Assembly (NCBI GenBank): GCA_910587915.1
Contig: CAJUOB010000001.1
Coordinates: forward strand, 241,623 to 305,622
DNA length: 64,000 nt
Direction of reading: 5' to 3'
From: an uncultured Muribaculaceae bacterium
GTDB taxonomy: Bacteria; Bacteroidota; Bacteroidia; Bacteroidales; Muribaculaceae
A model generated the notes under the pieces. That model saw only the letters and a program-made list of their open reading frames with translations, searched no databases and was not told the DNA's origin. The position numbers and the translations under genes are program-made. Positions 53,754 to 62,484 of the stretch are shown piece by piece (position 1 is the stretch's first letter; each line of letters opens with the position of its first letter).

Positions 53754-55907
53754 ATGAAAAAAACTCTTGCAATACTTTCTGTCGCTGCAATGCTGTGCAG
53801 TTGCGCCGGAAAGGAACAAAAGCAGACACTCACCGACTACGTGAATCCTCTGCTCGGCACAGCCACCCTTTGGGAAACCAAAGACCTTGGCTACGAGCGC
53901 CATCAGGAAAAACGCACTTGGGGTGCCGAGGCATTCCCCGGTGCCGCGCTCCCCAATGCCATGGTGCAGCTCACGCCCGTCACCATGTGGCGTGCCGGTG
54001 CAGGCTACCAGTATGAGGACACCACTATCCTCGGCTTCGCTCATACTGCAATGGGCCACTGGAACCTCATCGATCTCCCCATCATCCCCGTCACCGGCTA
54101 TTTCAACGCCGATAACTACGCCTCGCACTACTCCCACAGCAACGAGTCGGCTCATCCTGGCTACTATCAGGTCTACCTCGACCGCTACGGTGTGAACGCT
54201 GAGCTCACCAGCACTCTCCACGCAGGCTACCACAAGTATACCTTCAAGGACGGCGATGAAAAGCGTCTGCTCGTCAACGTGGCCCACAATCAGGGTAACG
54301 TCCGCCATTGGGAAATCGACAAAGTGGCCGACAACGCCTTCGCCGGCCGTCAGAACGGCCTCTACTACTACGCCGTCACCAATCTTCCCATCGACTCCAT
54401 CGGCATCCAGAAGAGCCTTGCAGAGCGCGGTGTGCCCGTGGCTGTGGTCGATTTCAAGGACAACAAAGGCAAAGAGCCTCTCGAAGTGAAAATCGGCCTT
54501 TCCTATGTGAGCATCGACAATGCCAAGGACAACCTCGAGAAGGAAATGCTCGCCAAGAACTTCGACCAGGTGCGTCAGGAAGCCGACCAGACATGGGAAA
54601 ACCTTCTTTCCAAGGTGAAAGTAGAAGGTGGCACAGAGCGTCAGAAAGGATTGCTGTACTCCACACTCTACCGAGCATCGCTCATGCCGCGTCTCGAAAG
54701 CGACGCCAACGGACAGTACCGCGACAACCGTGGCGAGATCGTGTCCGACTCCAACTATCGCTACTATTCCAACCCCGCTTTCTGGGACGTAAGTCGCAAC
54801 CAGCTCATTCTCATGGGCATGCTGCAGCCCGATGTTGCCCGCGACGTGCTCAAGTCCACAATCGAGCGCGGAGAGAAAGGCTCCGGCTACATTCCCTCCT
54901 ACTTCCATGGCGACCATGCACCCACATTCGTCATCGGTAGCTGGAAGCGCGGCATCAAAGACTTCGACCTCGACCGTGCATATGCCCTCGCCCTCAAGAG
55001 CGCCATGGTGCCCGGACGCGGTGGCCGCGCATGGATGGAAGAATACCTCGCCAACGGATACGTGGCCGATGAGAACCTTCCCGACTGCCCCTTCTGGGAA
55101 GAGCACAAAGGCGGTGTGACCAAGACCCTCGAATACGCCTACGACGACTATGCCGTCGCTCAGATCGCCAAGGAACTCGGCGACACCGTGAACTACAACA
55201 AGCTCATGGAGCGCAGCAAAAACTACCGCAACGTATTCAACCCCGACAACGGATTCTTCCAGGGCCGTATCGAAGGCGGTGCATGGCTCGAACCCTACAA
55301 CCCCGACCTGCCCTACTACCAGCACATGTACCGCGAGGCTAACGGCTGGAACTCCCTCTTCTATGCTCCCCACGATCCCGAAGGTGTCGTAGCTCTCTAT
55401 CCCTCGGCCGAAGCTGTAGAGGCTAAGCTCGACACACTCTTCACCCGTCCCTACTGCGGTCTCGAAGTTGCAAACATGACCGGCTTCATCGGCAACTACT
55501 GCCAGGGCAACCAGCCGGGCCACAACATCCCCTACACCTACTACTTCATCGGCAAGCAGGAAAAGTCGCAGGAACGTCTCAACCAGATCATGGAGAACTA
55601 CTACGACATGGGTAAGGAAGGACTCGCCTACGCAGGTATGGACGACGCCGGCGAAATGTCGGCATGGTACGCGCTCAATGCTCTCGGCATGTACACTTAC
55701 TCCCCCGCCGACCCCGAGTATATCGTCAGCGTGCCTCTCTTCGACAAGATCACATTCCAGCTTGGCGAAAAGCCCTTCACTATCACTAAAACCGGAAACG
55801 GTACCAAAATCAAAGAAGTCAAAGTGGGCGATGCCATCCTCGACGGATACTTCCTCGACCACGCCGACCTCGCTGCCGGCAAGGACGTGACCATCGTCAC
55901 CGAATAA
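53754..55907 (+). CDS. GH92 alpha-mannosidase lipoprotein
   Basis: A 717-residue GH92 enzyme distinct from the duplicated pair. The lipoprotein signal is ILSVAAMLCSC; then TDYVNPLLGTATLWETKDLG, GFAHTAMGHWN, NPAFWDVSRNQLILM and the base region AGMDDAGEMSAWYALNALG. GH92 members of this type remove terminal alpha-mannose. The residues after the Cys (AGKEQK) are not the acidic surface-export pattern, so a periplasmic anchor is likelier. It is the last gene before a terminator and the susC leader. Confidence 0.93.
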   Translation: MKKTLAILSVAAMLCSCAGKEQKQTLTDYVNPLLGTATLWETKDLGYERHQEKRTWGAEAFPGAALPNAMVQLTPVTMWRAGAGYQYEDTTILGFAHTAMGHWNLIDLPIIPVTGYFNADNYASHYSHSNESAHPGYYQVYLDRYGVNAELTSTLHAGYHKYTFKDGDEKRLLVNVAHNQGNVRHWEIDKVADNAFAGRQNGLYYYAVTNLPIDSIGIQKSLAERGVPVAVVDFKDNKGKEPLEVKIGLSYVSIDNAKDNLEKEMLAKNFDQVRQEADQTWENLLSKVKVEGGTERQKGLLYSTLYRASLMPRLESDANGQYRDNRGEIVSDSNYRYYSNPAFWDVSRNQLILMGMLQPDVARDVLKSTIERGEKGSGYIPSYFHGDHAPTFVIGSWKRGIKDFDLDRAYALALKSAMVPGRGGRAWMEEYLANGYVADENLPDCPFWEEHKGGVTKTLEYAYDDYAVAQIAKELGDTVNYNKLMERSKNYRNVFNPDNGFFQGRIEGGAWLEPYNPDLPYYQHMYREANGWNSLFYAPHDPEGVVALYPSAEAVEAKLDTLFTRPYCGLEVANMTGFIGNYCQGNQPGHNIPYTYYFIGKQEKSQERLNQIMENYYDMGKEGLAYAGMDDAGEMSAWYALNALGMYTYSPADPEYIVSVPLFDKITFQLGEKPFTITKTGNGTKIKEVKVGDAILDGYFLDHADLAAGKDVTIVTE

Positions 55908-55936
55908 TCACCGGGGCCACGTGCACTCATACTCTT

Positions 55937-55975
55937 AATGCCCTTCGCGAATTTTCGCGGAGGGCATTTGTATTT
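55937..55975 (+). terminator. Intrinsic terminator between GH92 and susC
   Basis: AATGCCCT-t-CGCG (55937-55949) pairs with CGCG-g-AGGGCATT (55956-55968), then TGTATTT. It separates the enzyme operon from the susC operon. Confidence 0.75.
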
Positions 55976-56011
55976 CTGTGAAAAATCGCAGCCAGGATAT
56001 GCTCCTGCCGC

Positions 56012-56031
56012 TATTGTATACATTTTTGACA
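56012..56031. promoter_or_regulatory. Putative PUL operator, copy 2
   Basis: TATTGTATACATTTTTGACA shares TATTGTATACA and 17 of 20 positions with the element at 42893-42912. Its centre is about 50 bp upstream of the susC -7 box, a usual place for an activator. Confidence 0.55.
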
Positions 56032-56064
56032 CGCATGTATAATTATCATTCGCCAATCGTAGGC

Positions 56065-56430
56065 TAATTTTGCACCATAACCACAAAGTTCTAATATATG
56101 AGTGAAAACAAACCTTGAATCTACTCCTGGCTCATCTGTGGTGTGGATTTGATTCATTTCGTTCCGGATTTAACATCTGCGAATGGATAAATTTAACAAA
56201 CCCCAATATCACCACCTCAGAAAAAGGAATTATTTTAGCGGCCCGATATTTTTGCCGTCCAATGCCAATCTTGGATGTTTCGCAAATCGGACAAGGATAT
56301 AGACACATTTGTCAAAAAACGATACACCCTCTATAGAGTATATTTCGGAATTTTGCCGTGCGTTATCTATCCCGCAGTTAACCTGAATTAACAAATCTAT
56401 CCAATAATTATCACTAAAAATCTAATTCGA
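56065..56430 (+). promoter_or_regulatory. susC promoter and long 5' leader
   Basis: TAATTTTG (56065-56072) is a full -7 box. A transcript from it would carry a leader of about 350 nt before susC. A second full -7 box, TATTTTTG (56247-56254), lies within the leader. A 6-codon reading frame (MSENKP, 56098-56118) starts soon after the first promoter. No known riboswitch pattern is recognised. Long PUL leaders in Bacteroides are targets of antisense or trans small RNAs, so post-transcriptional control is possible. Confidence 0.5.
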
Positions 56431-59400
56431 ATGAAGAAATCGAGACCAAAACGGTTATGGTTCGCAGTCGGAGGATTCCTTGCAGTGGCGGCTACTGTCG
56501 GCACTCCTCAGCAAGCTTTCGCTGCTCCTGAACCGCAATCAACGGCGGCCGACCAGGCTGTCGTGACGGTAAAAGGTACTGTCTTCGACGAAAACGACGA
56601 GCCCGTGATCGGCGCAAGTGTCGTTGTGAAAGGAACAAAAGATGCCGTGACTACTGATATCGACGGCAACTTTACTATCCGATGCAAGAAAAACGCTATC
56701 CTCGCGATTTCTTATGTAGGTTACAATACATCTGAAGTTGCTGCCTCCTCAAATCTGAAGCACATCGTGCTCGCTCCCAAGAGCGAAGTCCTCGACGACG
56801 TTGTGGTCATTGGTTACGGTACGACCACTCGCCGCGCTGCTGTAGGCGCCGTCGATCAGGTGAAAGGCGAGAAAATCGCCGAGCGTCCGGTACTCAACAT
56901 GACTCAGGCCATGCAGGGTGCTGCGCCTAACGTTATTATCCAGTCAAACTCTTACGACCCCAACAACCAGAGTACCACATTCAACATCCGTGGTGTGACA
57001 TCGACAACAAGCTCGTCGCCTCTGTTCGTCATCGACGGTGTTGTGGCCGACGACGGTGCTTTCAACCGACTCAACCCCAACGACGTGGAGAACATCTCCG
57101 TGCTTAAGGACGCCGGTGCTGCTGCCATCTACGGTTCGCGTTCGGCTGCCGGTGTAATCCTCGTTACCACCAAGTCCGGTAAGAAGGATACTCCCGCAAC
57201 CGTTACTTTCAGCGCAAACGTTGGTTGGGAAGATCCCTACTATCCCTTCGACACTGTCGACGGTTATCAGAATGCATGGCTCTACAACCAGGCTCTGATC
57301 AACTCCGGCATGGAGCCCAAATTCTCACCTGCTGAAATCCAGGATCTCTACAACCATCGTGCAGAGGAAGTATGGTCTGTCGACGAAATCAGCAAAACAG
57401 CGCTCCAGCAGAAATACAATGTAATGGTGCAGGGCGGTAGCAAGAACACCACATACATGTTCTCGCTCGGCTACTACAACCAGGCAAGTAACCTTGTCGG
57501 TAAGAACAACCAGGGTATTCAGCGCTACAACATGCGTATGAACATCGGTACCGACATCGGTCGCTTCCACATCGGCGCCATCATGCAGTTCACCCGTAAC
57601 AACTCCATGACCTCCAGCGCTTACCTCTTCAACGTATACGCTGACTCGCGTCGTACTCCTAAGTACTACTACTACAACACCACCATGAAGGACGGTCTGT
57701 ATGTACACAACAGCATCGGTGGTTCTCCTGTAGGCGCACTTAATACTCCCGGCTACAATAAATACCGCAATAACGACTGGAGCGGTACTCTTAACGCCGA
57801 TTTCAAGATCATGGATGGTCTTAAACTCCGTGGTGTGTTCGGTGCTAACATCAACAACCAGACACGTTCCTCGCGTAGCATTCCTACCGAGCACTACAGC
57901 GAGTCGTTGGAACTGCAGACTGTATCTCCCAAGGATTACAGCGCAAGCAACTGGAATGCTGACTCGTACCGTCTCAACTCCCAGATCCTTCTCGACTTCA
58001 ACCGCACTTTTGCAGATGTTCACACTGTGAATGCTATGATCGGTTTCACCAACGAATCGTATACTGCATTCTACAATGAAGTATCGCAGGGCTATATCGA
58101 CTCAGACCTTGGTATTCCTTCGGAAGATACCACTACTGAGAACGATGCATTCGGCGGTAGCACATATCTTCAGAACCGCGGTCGTACATCTATCAACTCG
58201 CTCATCGGTCGTGCCGGTTACAACTACGCCGACCGCTACATGGCTGAGTTCACATTCCGCTACGACGGTTCGAGCAAGTTCCACAAGGATCATCGTTGGG
58301 GCTTCTTCCCCTCGGTTTCTCTTGGTTGGCGTGCCACCGAGGAATCCTTCCTCAAGCGCTACCAGCAGAACGTAGGCGACCTCAAGCTCCGTCTCTCTTA
58401 CGGTGTACTTGGTAACCAGGCTGTGGGCGACTTCGACCGCTTCACCACCTATCAGCTCTACTCGGGTGGTCTCGTGTTCAACAACGAAGCTGCCGGTTGG
58501 GCAGGCTTCAACTCCGGTCAGGACGACCTTACCTGGGAAAAGACCAAAACCTACAACATCGGTATCGACGCTACATTCTTCAAGAATGCTCTCCAGTTCT
58601 CTATCGACGCATTCTACAAGCGTACAACCGACATCCTTCAGACTCCCCGCTATCCCGGCATCTTCGGTACTTCAGTACCTCGCGCCAACATCGGCGAAAT
58701 GAGCAACCGCGGTTGGGAACTTTCTATCCAGTACTATCTCACTACAGGCGACTTCCACCACAGCTTCAACCTCAACCTTGGTGATACACAGAATAAACTT
58801 CTCAAGTATCCCGGTCACGAAGTAATCAGCGGCATGGACGGTCTGTCCTCGCTCCGCCGCGAAGGCCTTGCCCTCATGAGCTACTATGGTCTCCAGACCG
58901 ACGGTCTCTTCCAGTCCTATGAAGAAATCGAAAGCTCGGCAACTGTTCCCGGTCTGACTGTACACCCCGGCGACGTCAAGTACGTTGACCAGAATGGCGA
59001 CGGTGTGATCGACAACAACGACCGCGTGGTTCTCGGTAACCCCTTCCCCCGCTACACCTTCGGTTTCAACTACGGTCTCACATGGAAAGGCCTCGACTTC
59101 TCGATGTTCTGGCAGGGTGTTGGTAAGCGTTCGCAGTATGTTCGTGGTGAAATGCTCGAACCCTTCCACGCAAACTACTCCTGGATCATCTACAAGCATC
59201 AGCTCGACTTCTGGACTCCCACCAATACCGACGCTGAATATCCTCGTCTGACTGCTTCCGGTACAAGCTCCTATCAGAACAACTACAAGGGTAGCTCGCT
59301 CAACGTTCACAATGGTGCTTATGCTCGTCTTAAGAACCTTACCGTGGGCTACAGCCTCCCCAACAATATCATCCGCACACTTGGCATGAGCAAATGCCGC

Positions 59401-59571
59401 TTCTATGTGACCGGCGAAAACCTCTGGACTATCTGCAAGAAATCATGGATTGATCCCGAAGTTTCTAACGTATCGTCGACCGGTGGCGAAGGCGACACAA
59501 GCGCCGGACGCTACTACCGCTCATATCCTTCTCTCCGCTACTACGGTCTTGGTATTGATATAACCTTCTAA
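56431..59571 (+). CDS. SusC-like TonB-dependent outer-membrane transporter
   Basis: A 1046-residue transporter with a signal peptide (FLAVAATVGTPQQAFA), a carboxypeptidase-regulatory-like domain (VTVKGTVFDENDEPVIGASVVVKGT), a TonB-box region (DDVVVIGYGT), a plug (MTQAMQGAAPNVIIQ...FNIRGVTS...PLFVIDGVV...NISVLKDAGAAAIYGSRSAAGVILVTTK) and a beta-barrel ending in GIDITF. It lacks an STN domain, so it does not signal to an anti-sigma factor. With SusD it forms the pedal-bin importer for oligosaccharides released at the surface. It is 14 bp upstream of susD. Confidence 0.96.
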   Translation: MKKSRPKRLWFAVGGFLAVAATVGTPQQAFAAPEPQSTAADQAVVTVKGTVFDENDEPVIGASVVVKGTKDAVTTDIDGNFTIRCKKNAILAISYVGYNTSEVAASSNLKHIVLAPKSEVLDDVVVIGYGTTTRRAAVGAVDQVKGEKIAERPVLNMTQAMQGAAPNVIIQSNSYDPNNQSTTFNIRGVTSTTSSSPLFVIDGVVADDGAFNRLNPNDVENISVLKDAGAAAIYGSRSAAGVILVTTKSGKKDTPATVTFSANVGWEDPYYPFDTVDGYQNAWLYNQALINSGMEPKFSPAEIQDLYNHRAEEVWSVDEISKTALQQKYNVMVQGGSKNTTYMFSLGYYNQASNLVGKNNQGIQRYNMRMNIGTDIGRFHIGAIMQFTRNNSMTSSAYLFNVYADSRRTPKYYYYNTTMKDGLYVHNSIGGSPVGALNTPGYNKYRNNDWSGTLNADFKIMDGLKLRGVFGANINNQTRSSRSIPTEHYSESLELQTVSPKDYSASNWNADSYRLNSQILLDFNRTFADVHTVNAMIGFTNESYTAFYNEVSQGYIDSDLGIPSEDTTTENDAFGGSTYLQNRGRTSINSLIGRAGYNYADRYMAEFTFRYDGSSKFHKDHRWGFFPSVSLGWRATEESFLKRYQQNVGDLKLRLSYGVLGNQAVGDFDRFTTYQLYSGGLVFNNEAAGWAGFNSGQDDLTWEKTKTYNIGIDATFFKNALQFSIDAFYKRTTDILQTPRYPGIFGTSVPRANIGEMSNRGWELSIQYYLTTGDFHHSFNLNLGDTQNKLLKYPGHEVISGMDGLSSLRREGLALMSYYGLQTDGLFQSYEEIESSATVPGLTVHPGDVKYVDQNGDGVIDNNDRVVLGNPFPRYTFGFNYGLTWKGLDFSMFWQGVGKRSQYVRGEMLEPFHANYSWIIYKHQLDFWTPTNTDAEYPRLTASGTSSYQNNYKGSSLNVHNGAYARLKNLTVGYSLPNNIIRTLGMSKCRFYVTGENLWTICKKSWIDPEVSNVSSTGGEGDTSAGRYYRSYPSLRYYGLGIDITF

Positions 59572-59585
59572 ATCGTATCGAAACA

Positions 59586-61187
59586 ATGAAACTTCTCAAA
59601 ATAATGGCGGCAGGTGCAATTCTTGCCGGAGGTATAGCCCTCACCGGTTGCAACGACCTCGAGCAGCCGCCGTCCAATCAATATAACGACTCCAACTTCT
59701 GGACCAAAAAGAACATCGACAAGCTTGTCATGACGGCCTACACTCAGATGTACAGTGCCGGCAACATGTGGGGCGATGAAGAACTTGGAGACAACCTCTA
59801 CAACGGATATCGCGCCGAAGACCGTCACTTTATCCGTCGTGGTACCGCTAACTCCAGCACCGGTACTTTCGGCTGGAACGGTTGGTATGGTGGTCTGCGT
59901 TCTTGCCACACATTCCTCGACAACTGCGTAGCTGTCGACGACGTCGATCCCGATCTCGTTTTGCGCCTCAAGGCCGAAGCTCGTTGCATCCGCGACATGA
60001 TCTACTTCCGCCTCAGCAATTTCTACGGTGCAATCCCCTTCTTCATGGAGAACCCAAGCCTTGACTACGCAAGCACTCTTTCGCGTACTCCCCGTGAAGA
60101 AGTAATCAAAACTATCACTGCAGACCTCGAGGAGCTTATCCCCGATCTTCCCAAGAAAGAAGACCTTCCCGCAGCTGAAAACGGCCGCCTCACTCAGGCC
60201 GCAGCCGCTATGCTCCGCGCTCGTATCGCTCTTATGGACAGCGATTGGGCTGCTGTAGCAAGCTGGACAAAACGCATCATGGACGGCGAATTCGGCCACT
60301 ATGAGCTCTTCCCCACCTACGATGGTCTCTTCGCCGAAGAAAATGAATACAACAACGAAGTTATCCTCGACATGGGATACGTTGGCGGCGTTAAGACATG
60401 GGGTGAAATCACCAACATGAAACCACCGTCCTTGCGTACCAACTACATCACCTGGACCCCGACCCAGAGCCTCGTCGACTCATACCTCACTCTCAGCGGC
60501 TATACCATCGATGAGAACGGTACCGACTTCGACCCCGCTAACCCCTACGACAACCGCGACCCCCGTATGGATGCTACTATCATCCGCGACAAGTCCGAGC
60601 TCTACGACCCCGTCACCGGTCTCACCCACACCATCTACATCAGAGCAGCCTCCGGCGTGTCGGTCGATAACGTAGGCAAGGGTGCCGGTCTCGACCGAAC
60701 TGTAACCGGTTACTACACCCGCAAGTGGTTCTCGCCTATCAAGGACAACCAGAGCTATGCTTCCGGCCTCAACATCATCATGATGCGCTATGCCGACGTT
60801 CTCCTTATGTACGCCGAGGCTATGAACGAGCTCGGTCAGATGAACTCCACCGTTTGGGATCAGACTATCGGTGCCATCCGCAAGCGCGCCGGCTTCACCG
60901 CCGAAAAGGCCCTTAAGATGCCTTCGGGCGACCTTCGCCAGATTATCCGCAACGAACGTCGCGTAGAGCTCGCTCTCGAAGGTCTCCGTTGGTGGGACAT
61001 CAAGCGCTGGAAAGCAGGTAAGGAATATCTCGACGGTCCCGTCCGTGGTTGCACATATGTTGGTGGCGACGCTGTCCTCGATACATACGTATTCGATGAA
61101 AACCGCGACTATCTTTGGGCTATCCCGCAGAGCGAAATCGACTTCAATCCCAACCTTAAACCTCAAAACCCCGGCTGGGGCAACTAA
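59586..61187 (+). CDS. SusD-like surface glycan-binding lipoprotein
   Basis: A 533-residue RagB/SusD protein with lipoprotein signal GIALTGC followed by NDLEQ, an acidic surface-export pattern. It has N-terminal TPR-like helices (WNGWYGGLRSCHTFLDN, AEARCIRDMIYFRLSNFYGAIPFF), and C-terminal MMRYADVLLMYAEAMNELG and ERRVELALEGLRWWDIKRWKAG, all typical. It caps the SusC barrel and captures glycan. It is followed by a 108-bp gap with a strong hairpin before the SusE-like gene. Confidence 0.96.
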   Translation: MKLLKIMAAGAILAGGIALTGCNDLEQPPSNQYNDSNFWTKKNIDKLVMTAYTQMYSAGNMWGDEELGDNLYNGYRAEDRHFIRRGTANSSTGTFGWNGWYGGLRSCHTFLDNCVAVDDVDPDLVLRLKAEARCIRDMIYFRLSNFYGAIPFFMENPSLDYASTLSRTPREEVIKTITADLEELIPDLPKKEDLPAAENGRLTQAAAAMLRARIALMDSDWAAVASWTKRIMDGEFGHYELFPTYDGLFAEENEYNNEVILDMGYVGGVKTWGEITNMKPPSLRTNYITWTPTQSLVDSYLTLSGYTIDENGTDFDPANPYDNRDPRMDATIIRDKSELYDPVTGLTHTIYIRAASGVSVDNVGKGAGLDRTVTGYYTRKWFSPIKDNQSYASGLNIIMMRYADVLLMYAEAMNELGQMNSTVWDQTIGAIRKRAGFTAEKALKMPSGDLRQIIRNERRVELALEGLRWWDIKRWKAGKEYLDGPVRGCTYVGGDAVLDTYVFDENRDYLWAIPQSEIDFNPNLKPQNPGWGN

Positions 61188-61209
61188 TAACAGCCGATAA
61201 GCCTTATAC

Positions 61210-61252
61210 GCCGGCAGACCTTTCTGCCAATCCGACCGATAGGTCTGCCGGC
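61210..61252 (+). other. Intercistronic hairpin between SusD and SusE-like genes
   Basis: Perfect 12-bp stem GCCGGCAGACCT (61210-61221) / AGGTCTGCCGGC (61241-61252) without a T-tract. It could lower read-through or protect the upstream susCD mRNA, giving more SusC/D than SusE and GH76. Confidence 0.6.
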
Positions 61253-61295
61253 ATAAATAAAATAAAGTAAAACAATCATTTTCGAATTTTCAATA

Positions 61296-62459
61296 ATGAA
61301 ATCTATATTTTATAAGAGCCTCGCGCTCGTTGCATTCCTCGGCGCAGCTGCTTCCTGCACCAACGACCTGGAATATACCGACGTTACCCCCACCCCGGTG
61401 ACCTCATTCTACGAACCCGCCAACGAAAAGGCCGTAAAGCTCGTACCCTCTAACTCCGCAAGCCTCTTCTTCGAATGGGAAGCTGCTCATGTCGTAAGCG
61501 GTGCTGTGCCTCAGTACGAACTCGCATTCTACAAGGCCGACGACACCAAGACTCCTATCTACAAAGTCGTTTCCGACAACAACGGTGCTAAGCCTATGGC
61601 AACCGTTACACACAAGAGCCTTGCCAAAATCATGGCCGCTGCTGGTGTTGGAATGGGTGAGACTGGTACTATCAAATGGGGTGTTATCTCCTACGCAGGT
61701 GCCAACAGCACTCCCTCTACTACTCTCTACGACCTGACCGTGACCCGCTTCATCGGTTTCAATGAAATTCCTGATGCCCTCTATCTCGTAGGTGCCGGTA
61801 CTGAAACTGGCGACGACGTATCGGCTGCCCGTGCTTTCAGCAAGCCCGACGCTGATTATTTCGAAATTTTCTCCAAGCTCACCGCTGGTCAGAAGATCTA
61901 CTTCTCTGGCGACAAGGAAGGCCTTAGCACTTTCTGCCTCAACGGCAACCGCATCAATGAAGGTGAAGAAGGTACAGGTGTGGAAGAAACCGGTGTATAC
62001 CGTATCTCCCTCGACTTCTCTACTGCAAAAGCTACCCTCAGCAAGATCGACCATGTATACATGCGCTTCACCGACTTCGACGGCTTCTCGGCTATCAGCG
62101 GCGACGGTCACCTCGCTTTCGAATTCGACTATCAGGGCAACGGTGTATACAGCAAGGAAGCTACTATCAAGACAAAGGATACCGGCTGGAGCTGGGACCC
62201 CTACGAATCGCGCTACAACATCTACATGAAGTATGCCGACGGCAACAACACATCCTGGGCTCCTACTAATACCGGCATCGACGCCAAGCCTAACATGCCT
62301 CTTGATATCACCAGCTCCTACTGGACAATGCAGGAATTCCCCAACACTGTTGGCTACAAGTGGAAACTCTCCAGCTCCTGCTACAATGTTCCCTGTCTCA
62401 TAAGCGTATACTTCAACAGCGAATACGGCGCTTATACCCACTTCACAAAGGCTCTCTAA
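61296..62459 (+). CDS. SusE-like surface glycan-binding lipoprotein
   Basis: A 387-residue lipoprotein (AFLGAAASC then TNDLEY, an acidic surface-export pattern). An N-terminal Ig/SusE domain (FYEPANEKAVKLVPSNSASLFFEWEAA) is followed by modules with LYLVGAGTETG, FEIFSKLTAGQKIYF, TGVYRISLDFSTAKATL, VYMRFTDF and FDYQGNGVYSKE, matching both halves of the orphan protein at 26471-27895. Such proteins sit next to SusCD and hold the polysaccharide at the surface. Its position after susD and before GH76 supports this. Ligand specificity is not readable. Confidence 0.85.
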   Translation: MKSIFYKSLALVAFLGAAASCTNDLEYTDVTPTPVTSFYEPANEKAVKLVPSNSASLFFEWEAAHVVSGAVPQYELAFYKADDTKTPIYKVVSDNNGAKPMATVTHKSLAKIMAAAGVGMGETGTIKWGVISYAGANSTPSTTLYDLTVTRFIGFNEIPDALYLVGAGTETGDDVSAARAFSKPDADYFEIFSKLTAGQKIYFSGDKEGLSTFCLNGNRINEGEEGTGVEETGVYRISLDFSTAKATLSKIDHVYMRFTDFDGFSAISGDGHLAFEFDYQGNGVYSKEATIKTKDTGWSWDPYESRYNIYMKYADGNNTSWAPTNTGIDAKPNMPLDITSSYWTMQEFPNTVGYKWKLSSSCYNVPCLISVYFNSEYGAYTHFTKAL

Positions 62460-62484
62460 GAATCTTTCTTAAAACTGATTTCTC

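Noticed and set aside
53688..55862. 724-codon open frame antisense to the GH92 lipoprotein gene (and similar frames antisense to GH3 at 43744-45450 and GH2 at 52006-53640)
   Set aside because: Same codon-bias artefact; no signal peptide, domain or promoter, and the sense genes are unambiguous.
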